A DNA stretch of 5,884 nucleotides from Thaumasiovibrio sp043421945. Lineage in GTDB: Bacteria; Pseudomonadota; Gammaproteobacteria; Enterobacterales; Vibrionaceae. Location: the NCBI GenBank assembly GCA_043421945.1, contig JBHOGO010000140.1, positions 1 to 5,884 of the forward strand, written 5' to 3'. The notes beneath the pieces are model-generated. The model made no database searches. It worked only from the letters and a program-made list of their open reading frames with translations, and was not told where the DNA came from. The translations under genes were made by a program, and so were the position numbers. Every line of letters starts with the position of its first letter. The stretch's first letter is position 1. Of this stretch, positions 1-5,507 are shown piece by piece.

Positions 1-247
1 GAAGCCATCACTTAACATCACAAACACAGAAAAATCAGGATTGATGGCGATGGCTTAAACCGATCTCAGGTTAAGTATCTTATAGTTTTCTAGGGAGGGG
101 GATGAAGTTTACTTTAGATTCACAATGATGAACGTGCTGGCGTACAACCACGGTGCTTCTGGTATACCTATGAAGGAAAATAGTGCGCTGTGTACGTTGA
201 GGTAAAGGCATAGTAGATAACTATGCCTTTATATTAGAAGTGTGTGT
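1..247. other. Intergenic region with no supportable gene
   Basis: No convincing coding region is visible on either strand. A plus-strand frame open from the window edge ends at a TAA at 56-58 (18 codons, last residues GLMAMA). It could be the tail of a truncated gene, but I do not recognise it. A purine-rich GGGAGGGG (93-100) lies just before an ATG at 102, but that frame ends after 8 codons. A 26-codon frame (125-205) stops immediately before the hairpin at 204-230, and a 42-codon minus-strand frame overlaps it. Neither resembles a family I know. AAGCCATC (2-9) and GATGGCTT (49-56) form a distant 8-bp inverted repeat. In E. coli the left flank of murB is an rRNA operon, but I see no 5S rRNA here. 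Confidence 0.5.
204..230 (-). terminator. Bidirectional hairpin terminator downstream of pssA
   Basis: A perfect 10-bp stem AAAGGCATAG (204-213) / CTATGCCTTT (221-230) encloses a 7-nt loop. The stem's own ends give A-run/T-run symmetry, so it could work in both directions. It lies 17 nt beyond the pssA stop codon, so termination of the leftward pssA transcript is the simplest role. The T-tract is slightly longer on the plus side (TTTATATT), so it may also stop rightward transcription entering from before the window. Confidence 0.7.
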
Positions 248-1597
248 TTATAGCAGCTGATTTAAAATATGATCAGCTTTAAAGCGTCGAATACGTTTAA
301 GCAGCTTCTTCACTGGTAATGGGTAGCTGTTGATCTCATCAATGTCTTTGTAGCTACCAATCATTCGAGTATGCGTAAGAATGCAGTCAATCTCAGCTTG
401 TTTCTGCGATGCGATAAGCTGGTTGAAATCATTGACTAAAATGGCATTTTCTAAATCTAGTTTCCAAGCTCGAGGATTAAGGTTATTACCAGTGATCATC
501 ATGAACTGCTTATCAACCCAAAGTCCCTTCAAATGGAAGCTATTGTCTTCATGCTTCCATAAGTGGATAGCTAGCTGTCTTTTAGCTAGTGCGCCTTCAT
601 TCTGGCGGGCGAAGTTTCTTAGGTTGATTTCGTATAGGTAAGGTAGCCCAGCAATTGTCTTAAAAGGTTCTGACGGCGGTATAAAGAAATCATTGGCTGT
701 CTTGTCGCCAACAATGATAGTGACCTTCACTCCCCTCTTGATCGCTCGCTTTACTTCAATCGCGACACTGCGCGGAAAGTTGAAATAGGGGGTACAAATG
801 ATGATTTCACTTTGAGCACTAGCAATAAGCTTGCGAATATAGCTATTTAACTTATTTCGTCTTTTACCTAAACCAATAAGTGGAGTTAAGCCTATTTGGT
901 CGGCGTTAACTACTTCTGGTTGATACTGATATGTCGCGCGTGATAGCTTGCTTCGTAATGCTCTTATCTTACCCTTAAGTACTTTAGTTTGAGGGCGATC
1001 TCGCTTATTAAGGCAGTTTACTGCATCACTAGCCACCAGTGTCGTAAGAATAAATGACGACATAGTATCAGCAAGGCTCTGGTTCTCTATCATATGGTAT
1101 CGATCGTAACGGTATCTATCATGCTGCGCTAGGTAGATATCATTTAAGCTAGCACCGCTATAGATAACGGTATCGTCCACAATAAAGCCTTTAAGGTGGA
1201 GAACACCGAAAACTTCCCTATTGCGAACAGGTACACCTAATACTTCTACTTGATGTTGGTAGCGTTCAGCATATTCACGATAAAGGGCGGCATTGCCTTC
1301 AGAATTATCCGCTCCAATCAATCCGCGTTGAGCTCGGTGCCAATCAACTAATACTTTGATGTCTAACTGTGGGTTTTCTTGTTTAGCTCGATAAAGGGCA
1401 TCCAAAATCCCTCTACCTGCCTCATCATCCTGGAGATACAGGGCTACCAGATAAATGCGCTTTTGAGCTTGTCCAATCGCTTTATGAAGTTGCGTACGGA
1501 AGTCTTTAGCATCTAGCAGTGTAGTTAACTGCTCTGGGTTGTGCGCTATCTGAGGCAGTTGCTCTAAGAATTGTCGATGTAATGTCGCTGAGTCCAT
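248..1597 (-). CDS. pssA: CDP-diacylglycerol--serine O-phosphatidyltransferase
   Basis: PssA transfers a phosphatidyl group from CDP-diacylglycerol to L-serine, giving phosphatidylserine and CMP, the first step toward phosphatidylethanolamine. The 449 residues match the usual length of about 450 for the gammaproteobacterial, PLD-superfamily enzyme. Two HxKx4D catalytic motifs are intact: H134-L-K136 with D141, followed by SGASLND (147-153), and H355-L-K357 with D362, followed by TGNNLN (369-374). The spacing and the second TPYFNFP segment (269-275) fit PssA better than cardiolipin synthase, because there are no N-terminal membrane helices. The family is known as a peripheral enzyme that associates with ribosomes and membranes; the basic C-terminal stretch KKLLKRIRRFK (430-440) fits this. 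The ATG start is supported by AGAGAAG at 1601-1607 on the minus strand. The gene lies 91 nt downstream of the acetyltransferase in the same direction, so they may share a transcript or pssA may have its own promoter in that gap. Confidence 0.95.
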   Translation of the reverse strand: MDSATLHRQFLEQLPQIAHNPEQLTTLLDAKDFRTQLHKAIGQAQKRIYLVALYLQDDEAGRGILDALYRAKQENPQLDIKVLVDWHRAQRGLIGADNSEGNAALYREYAERYQHQVEVLGVPVRNREVFGVLHLKGFIVDDTVIYSGASLNDIYLAQHDRYRYDRYHMIENQSLADTMSSFILTTLVASDAVNCLNKRDRPQTKVLKGKIRALRSKLSRATYQYQPEVVNADQIGLTPLIGLGKRRNKLNSYIRKLIASAQSEIIICTPYFNFPRSVAIEVKRAIKRGVKVTIIVGDKTANDFFIPPSEPFKTIAGLPYLYEINLRNFARQNEGALAKRQLAIHLWKHEDNSFHLKGLWVDKQFMMITGNNLNPRAWKLDLENAILVNDFNQLIASQKQAEIDCILTHTRMIGSYKDIDEINSYPLPVKKLLKRIRRFKADHILNQLL

Positions 1598-1648
1598 TAT
1601 CTTCTCTAAAAAACGCTAAGTGGCGTAGATATGATGTTCTGAGTTAGA

Positions 1649-1669
1649 GTATATCAAATTTTGATACAC
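1649..1669. promoter_or_regulatory. 21-bp near-perfect palindrome, candidate operator upstream of pssA
   Basis: Two 10-bp arms, GTATATCAAA (1649-1658) and TTTGATACAC (1660-1669), flank a single central T. Only one pair is mismatched (1651/1667). The odd centre, AT-rich core and position 52 nt before the pssA start suggest a protein-binding site. It is not a good RNA terminator, because there is no real loop and no T-tract. On the minus strand the right part also reads TTGATA (1657-1652), a possible -35 with a weak -10 17 nt downstream (TCATAT), so a bound regulator could block pssA transcription. I do not recognise the regulator. It is unlike the Vibrio LuxR/HapR site as I remember it. Confidence 0.4.
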
Positions 1670-1688
1670 GGCTCTTTGTTATACAGTG

Positions 1689-2126
1689 TTACTCACACTC
1701 TGCAACACTATATTGCATCGGGATAAGAGTTTTCCTCCCATGTTGCGTGTAGCGTTCAAATCGTTGTTTAAGACTGGCAGGTAAATGTGTTGATTCAATG
1801 ACCTTGAACCCTGCATTCCTGTATAGGTTCTCAAGGTAGCTATAAGCAAAGCAGTAAATATTTACTTTGTTATTTATTAAGCTTTGGGTAAGTAGCTGTT
1901 GTGCTATACCTTGGCCACGTCTGTCTGGGACGATTAGCATGGCTGACATAAAAGTGAATTCATCATAGTCTCTATATTTTACTGAACCAACCCATGTCGT
2001 ATGGTCTTTTACTATCCAGATACGGTCAGACTTATTTGCTTTTCCTGCAGGGTAATAGTCTTTATAAAGCTTGTTTACTAATGGTGTCTGGATAGGGTCA
2101 ATGGTTACAAACTGGAGCTTTGGCAT
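1689..2126 (-). CDS. GNAT family N-acetyltransferase, substrate unknown
   Basis: This is a small single-domain acetyltransferase of 145 residues that would use acetyl-CoA to acetylate an amine. The acetyl-CoA motif A is clear: LIVPDRRGQGIAQQLL at 64-79, containing the RxxGxA pyrophosphate-binding signature (R70, G73, A75). It is followed by a motif-B-like YSYLENLYRNAGF (95-107), with the Tyr and the Asn-Ala-Gly-Phe typical of the fold's C-terminal half. The substrate cannot be told from sequence. No Shine-Dalgarno is visible before any candidate start. I chose the ATG at 2126, which opens directly before the first strand (PKLQFV). An in-frame GTG (2135) or TTG (2144) would add 3 or 6 residues and is less likely. 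The gene is divergent from murB and is followed by pssA in the same direction. Confidence 0.8.
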   Translation of the reverse strand: MPKLQFVTIDPIQTPLVNKLYKDYYPAGKANKSDRIWIVKDHTTWVGSVKYRDYDEFTFMSAMLIVPDRRGQGIAQQLLTQSLINNKVNIYCFAYSYLENLYRNAGFKVIESTHLPASLKQRFERYTQHGRKTLIPMQYSVAECE

Positions 2127-2179
2127 CGAAAACACTGCGTTCAAAAAGTGAATACGTTAATATAGCGCATCTGTTTACA

Positions 2180-2190
2180 AGCACGGTGCT
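2180..2190. repeat. Small perfect palindrome just before the murB start
   Basis: AGCAC (2180-2184), G, GTGCT (2186-2190) is a perfect 11-bp palindrome ending 6 nt before the murB ATG, where a Shine-Dalgarno would be expected. As RNA it could form only a 4-bp stem with a 3-nt loop. It may be an operator half, a weak hairpin, or chance. The murB start has no good purine-rich Shine-Dalgarno in this region. Confidence 0.25.
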
Positions 2191-2196
2191 GAATTT

Positions 2197-3240
2197 ATGT
2201 ATGTCTTACCTGAAAATGACTTAGCGTCACATCACACGTTAGGTGTCAGTGTGCACTCGAAAGAAATTGTCGTTGCAGAAACGGTCGAAGATCTCATTAC
2301 TCTATGGTGTGATTCTCCGTATAGCGATAAGCATAAACTGATCTTAGGTAAAGGCAGCAATGTACTGTTTACGCAAAACTCTGACGTGACGATTGTTTTA
2401 AATCGTATTAAAGGAATCATGCATCGAGAAACGAAGAGCCATCACTACCTACACGTTGGTAGTGGTGAAGATTGGCCTGAATTCGTCTCTTGGGCTGTCG
2501 ATAACGATATTGCCGGCCTAGAAAACCTAGCGATGATTCCGGGTTGTGTGGGTTCTTCACCGATCCAGAATATTGGTGCTTACGGCTTAGAGCTGAAAGA
2601 TGTGTGCGACTACGTCGACGCCCTCAACATTCATACAGGTGAGGTTGAACGTCTCAATAAAGAGCAGTGTTTGTTCGCGTATAGAAACTCGATTTTTAAA
2701 CACCAATTCGTTCATTCCCACATCATTGTAGCTGTTGGTATTAAGTTGCCTAAAGAGTGGCAGCCCGTACTGAACTATGGACCATTACAAGCATTGGCTT
2801 CTAAAGATGTCACGACGAAAGATATCTATAAACTAGTTTGTGAAGTTCGCGGTGAAAAATTACCTGATCCAAATAGTGTAGGTAATGCAGGTAGTTTTTT
2901 TAAAAATCCTATCGTTGAAAATACACTACTTAATAAGGTGTTAGATACTCATCCAACGGCTCCACATTATTTTGTCACGACGACAACAAGCAAACTTGCG
3001 GCCGGGTGGTTGATTGATCAGTGTGGACTTAAGGGATATCGGGTTGGTGGCGCGCAGGTCCATCCCAATCAGGCATTAGTTCTGACAAACATTGATAATG
3101 CCTCGGCTGAAGATATCCTCAGACTGGCATCTGAAGTAACGCAACGAGTAGAAGTCGTATTTGGTATTCAATTAGAGCATGAAGTACGGTTTTACCAAGG
3201 AGCAAGGGAAGTCTCACTTGCAGAGTGTACGAATGTCTGA
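2197..3240 (+). CDS. murB: UDP-N-acetylenolpyruvoylglucosamine reductase
   Basis: MurB is the cytoplasmic FAD enzyme that reduces UDP-GlcNAc-enolpyruvate to UDP-MurNAc with NADPH, the second committed step of peptidoglycan precursor synthesis. The 347 residues match the E. coli-type (type I) enzyme, which is about 342. FAD-binding segments are GKGSNVLF (51-58) and PGCVGSSPIQNIGAYG (115-130). The catalytic residues line up with E. coli R159, S229 and E325 at a constant offset of 4: R163 in AYRNSIFKH, S233 in GNAGSFFKNP, and E329 in LEHEVRF. The AAGWLIDQCGLKG block (268-280) is also typical. The ATG at 2197 is the first possible start, since an in-frame stop lies at 2158-2160, but its Shine-Dalgarno is poor. 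The gene begins 70 bp from the divergent acetyltransferase and its end overlaps birA by 8 nt, so murB, birA and coaX look like one transcription unit. Confidence 0.97.
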   Translation: MYVLPENDLASHHTLGVSVHSKEIVVAETVEDLITLWCDSPYSDKHKLILGKGSNVLFTQNSDVTIVLNRIKGIMHRETKSHHYLHVGSGEDWPEFVSWAVDNDIAGLENLAMIPGCVGSSPIQNIGAYGLELKDVCDYVDALNIHTGEVERLNKEQCLFAYRNSIFKHQFVHSHIIVAVGIKLPKEWQPVLNYGPLQALASKDVTTKDIYKLVCEVRGEKLPDPNSVGNAGSFFKNPIVENTLLNKVLDTHPTAPHYFVTTTTSKLAAGWLIDQCGLKGYRVGGAQVHPNQALVLTNIDNASAEDILRLASEVTQRVEVVFGIQLEHEVRFYQGAREVSLAECTNV

Positions 3241-4210
3241 GCATCAAACGCGATTACAAATTATTAAAGTGCTGGCTGATGGACAGTTCCACTCAGGGCA
3301 GAAGCTGGGTGAAGCGTTAGGCGTGAGTCGCACCTCAATCAACAAGCACATTCAGATAATTAAAGAGTGGGGAATAGACATTTTCCGAATTCAAGGAAAA
3401 GGCTATCAATTATCCATGCCAATGGAGCTATTAACTCTTTCTAAGCTCCAAAGTAGTTTCTCGCAAGCTGAAGTAGAGCTTGTTCCAGTGATTGATTCTA
3501 CGAATCAGCATTTACTGGATAAAGTGTCAGAGCTGGATAGTGGACACTGCTGCGTGGCTGAATTTCAAACTGCTGGGCGTGGAAGGCGAGGGCGCACTTG
3601 GTATTCTCCCTTTGGGAACAATATTTATTTGTCAATGTACTGGCGCTTGGACGCAGGAATGGCTGCAGCGATGGGCTTGAGTCTTGCTGTTGGTGTTATC
3701 GTTGCAGAGTCTCTTCGTGAAGAGACTGGAGCGGATGTCAAAGTTAAGTGGCCCAATGATCTTTATGTAAACGACCAAAAGCTGGCAGGTATATTGATTG
3801 AATTGACCGGACAGGCTGGGGATGCTGCTCATGTCGTTGTTGGCATGGGTATAAACTTCTCCATGGATAGTGATAACTTACCTATTGATCAGCCATGGAC
3901 ATCCTTGGTAAAAGCATGTCAACATATGCCACCTAGAAATATACTAGTATCTAAACTTATTAATAACTTACGCGAAGGTTTAAGTTTGTATGAGCTCAAC
4001 GGCTTAGGAGCTTTTGAGGCTCGTTGGAATCAGCTGGACAATTATCTTTCTCGCCCTGTGACTATTGTTATGGGGAATAAAGTTGTATCAGGTATAGCGC
4101 GAGGGATTGACTTGCAAGGTGCACTGCTACTGGAAACAGGAAAGGGGGAGATAGAAAAATATGTTGGTGGCGAGATTAGTTTAAGAGGAAGTAATGCAAT
4201 TACTGATTGA
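3233..4210 (+). CDS. birA: Bifunctional biotin--[acetyl-CoA-carboxylase] ligase / biotin operon repressor
   Basis: BirA makes biotinyl-5'-AMP and transfers biotin to the lysine of the acetyl-CoA carboxylase carrier protein. The 325 residues (E. coli has 321) include the N-terminal helix-turn-helix of the repressor-type enzyme: FHSGQKLGEALGVSRTSINKH (19-39), then GIDIFRIQGKGYQL ending at 60. It therefore probably also represses biotin genes, none of which is in the window. The catalytic core has GRGRRGR (115-121), the biotinyl-adenylate loop; KWPND (172-176); the lysine K183 in KLAGILIE, at the same number as E. coli K183; and VGMGIN (203-208). A small C-terminal SH3-like domain ends the protein. 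I chose the ATG at 3233, which overlaps the murB stop by 8 nt and gives the family's N-terminus. An in-frame ATG at 3179 inside murB would add 18 unconserved residues. The 3' end overlaps coaX by 17 nt. Confidence 0.97.
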   Translation: MSEHQTRLQIIKVLADGQFHSGQKLGEALGVSRTSINKHIQIIKEWGIDIFRIQGKGYQLSMPMELLTLSKLQSSFSQAEVELVPVIDSTNQHLLDKVSELDSGHCCVAEFQTAGRGRRGRTWYSPFGNNIYLSMYWRLDAGMAAAMGLSLAVGVIVAESLREETGADVKVKWPNDLYVNDQKLAGILIELTGQAGDAAHVVVGMGINFSMDSDNLPIDQPWTSLVKACQHMPPRNILVSKLINNLREGLSLYELNGLGAFEARWNQLDNYLSRPVTIVMGNKVVSGIARGIDLQGALLLETGKGEIEKYVGGEISLRGSNAITD

Positions 4211-4925
4211 AGCAGGGAATACCTACGTAAAGCTTGCGAACATAGAGAGTGACTCAAGTCTAACCCAGCTTGGAAAGTTTCCGAGTGCTCAGCTGGAACT
4301 TGTTTTAGAGCCTTTTCTTGATGATGGTATCGATAGAATTGTATTTGCCAGCGTTGGCCCTGTAGTCATCGACAATACAATACAACGCTTTGCGCAGGAG
4401 AATGGAATCCCCTGTATGCATGTTAGAACTCAGCGCAAAGATTTTGGTGTGAAGAATGCCTATACGCAATATCAATATCTTGGTGTTGACCGATGGCTGA
4501 CATTAATTTCTGTTTATCAGCAAAGTAAGCAGCCATCTGTCATTATTGATATAGGTACAGCCCTGACTTTTGATGTCTTGGCAGAAGATGGCAAACATCT
4601 CGGTGGTTGGATTGCACCTGGTTATCGACTGATGATGGACTCAGTGTTATCTAACACTAGTAAGGTATTCTCTGAAGGCGATCACTCTGATTTTATCTCC
4701 TTTTCTGACAATACAGCTGACGGCCTAAAAAATGGTTGCCGTGCAGCGTTAATCGGTATGATTCAATACGGGATTGCAGAAGCTAAAGAAAAATTGGGTG
4801 TAGAACCTGAGGTTATTCTTTGTGGTGGTGGAGTGAGGCACTTGCCAGCAGCATTGAGGAAACATTACTCGCACAGGTCAGATCTTGTACTGCAAGGGCT
4901 CGCTTTGTATGCATTAAAACGTTAG
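4194..4925 (+). CDS. coaX: Type III pantothenate kinase
   Basis: CoaX phosphorylates pantothenate to 4'-phosphopantothenate, the committing step of coenzyme A synthesis. The 243 residues fit the ASKHA-fold type III family (about 240-260) and not the P-loop CoaA (about 316). Visible motifs are a phosphate-1 loop EAGNTYVKL (6-14), the pantothenate/catalytic GVDR (97-100, with D99 the expected base), IDIGTALTFD (118-127), GGWIAPG (137-143), NTADG (173-177) and the late glycine-rich ILCGGG (208-213). Position 6 is Glu where the family normally has Asp. The known family needs a monovalent cation and is not feedback-inhibited by CoA. AGAGGAA (4184-4190) inside birA is a strong Shine-Dalgarno for the ATG at 4194, and the 17-nt overlap with birA suggests coupled translation. 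It occupies the place where E. coli has coaA. It could have altered activity, but the rest of the motifs are intact. Confidence 0.93.
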   Translation: MQLLIEAGNTYVKLANIESDSSLTQLGKFPSAQLELVLEPFLDDGIDRIVFASVGPVVIDNTIQRFAQENGIPCMHVRTQRKDFGVKNAYTQYQYLGVDRWLTLISVYQQSKQPSVIIDIGTALTFDVLAEDGKHLGGWIAPGYRLMMDSVLSNTSKVFSEGDHSDFISFSDNTADGLKNGCRAALIGMIQYGIAEAKEKLGVEPEVILCGGGVRHLPAALRKHYSHRSDLVLQGLALYALKR

Positions 4926-4961
4926 TGGTTAAAAACTCAGCGTTTAAGTGATGATTTTAAT

Positions 4962-4983
4962 AAAAAAAGCCGTTTTTGGGCTT
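4962..4983 (-). terminator. Leftward-facing terminator-like hairpin before the tRNA operon
   Basis: AAGCC (4967-4971) and GGCTT (4979-4983) pair around the loop GTTTTTG. On the plus strand the stem is preceded by seven A residues (4962-4968) and followed by no T-run. Read on the minus strand, the stem runs straight into TTTTTTT, the layout of an intrinsic terminator for leftward transcription. The stem is only 5 bp. Its right arm overlaps the first bases of the tRNA promoter -35. I see no clear plus-strand terminator after coaX, so rightward read-through into the tRNA operon is possible. Confidence 0.45.
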
Positions 4984-5010
4984 GCAAGCTGGATCAAGTT
5001 TCCCTAGAAT
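4982..5010 (+). promoter_or_regulatory. Sigma70-type promoter of the tRNA-tufB operon
   Basis: TTGCAA (4982-4987) and TAGAAT (5005-5010) are separated by exactly 17 bp, with 4 of 6 and 5 of 6 matches to the consensus hexamers. The bases just after the -10 are GCGC (5011-5014), a GC-rich discriminator of the kind known at stable-RNA promoters under ppGpp (stringent) control. Initiation would fall just before the first tRNA at 5023, leaving a very short leader for 5' processing. Regulation by ppGpp is inferred from the sequence type and the operon's role. Confidence 0.75.
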
Positions 5011-5021
5011 GCGCATCACTA

Positions 5022-5098
<77 letters not shown>

Positions 5099-5116
5099 GT
5101 TTTAAAAATTTGTTGT

Positions 5117-5201
<85 letters not shown>

Positions 5202-5243
5202 TTTTTCAAGTAGTTTGAATAGCTCAAAGAGTTACGAGAGTTT

Positions 5244-5318
<75 letters not shown>

Positions 5319-5331
5319 CACTTCTTAGTGT

Positions 5332-5407
5332 GCTGATATAGCTCAGTTGGTAGAGCGCACCCTTGGTAAGGGTGAGGTCGGCAGTTCGAATCTGCCTATT
5401 AGCACCA
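5332..5407 (+). tRNA. thrT: tRNA-Thr(GGU)
   Basis: A 76-nt tRNA. The acceptor arm GCTGATA (5332-5338) pairs with TATTAGC (5397-5403) through one G-U wobble. The discriminator is A, with encoded CCA at 5405-5407. The anticodon stem CACCC/GGGTG holds the loop TTGGTAA, with anticodon GGT at 5365-5367, reading ACC and ACU. It follows tRNA-Gly by 13 nt and ends 100 nt before the tufB start, matching E. coli thrT. Confidence 0.97.
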
Positions 5408-5414
5408 CCTCTTC

Positions 5415-5442
5415 GTGTCATTCAAGCCATTTGTTATATACT
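5415..5442 (+). promoter_or_regulatory. Possible secondary promoter in the tufB leader
   Basis: In the 100-nt leader between the last tRNA and tufB, GTGTCA (5415-5420) and TATACT (5437-5442) lie 16 bp apart. The -10 is good (5 of 6) and the -35 fair (4 of 6). A tufB-proximal start could give EF-Tu mRNA independent of tRNA processing. It could also be chance in an AT-rich leader, since tufB can be transcribed from the promoter at 4982-5010. Downstream, GTGGT/GCCAC around 5465-5480 could form a small hairpin in the leader RNA. Confidence 0.3.
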
Positions 5443-5507
5443 CTACAAACCCATGATTGGTTGTGTGGTCGTAACGCCACCAAATACCGTGCTTAGAGGG
5501 ACTACCC

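Noticed and set aside
149..157. CACGGTGCT shared between the left flank and the murB upstream palindrome (2182-2190)
   Set aside because: Nine shared bases without flanking similarity are expected by chance and do not make a repeat family.
75..219. Minus-strand 42-codon frame starting MPLPQRTQ, reminiscent of the start of some IS200-like or REP-associated transposases
   Set aside because: Beyond the first few residues I could not find the family's conserved HUH or YHC-type motifs in any frame, so I do not call a transposase remnant.
255..278. 7-bp inverted repeat AGCTGAT/ATCAGCT at the pssA 3' end
   Set aside because: It lies in the final pssA codons, has a 10-nt AT-rich loop and is weaker than the hairpin at 204-230. 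It is probably chance.
381..641. Plus-strand open frame of 86 codons within pssA
   Set aside because: It is antisense to PssA residues that include the second catalytic motif region, with low-complexity Ser/Cys/Leu composition. It is a shadow.
3179..3232. In-frame upstream ATG that would lengthen BirA by 18 residues
   Set aside because: The extension lies inside murB codons in another frame and has no family-like sequence. The ATG at 3233 gives the usual BirA length and N-terminus.
3632..3832. Minus-strand open frame of 66 codons inside birA
   Set aside because: It is antisense to strongly conserved BirA catalytic motifs, has no ribosome site and resembles no family. It is a shadow of birA.
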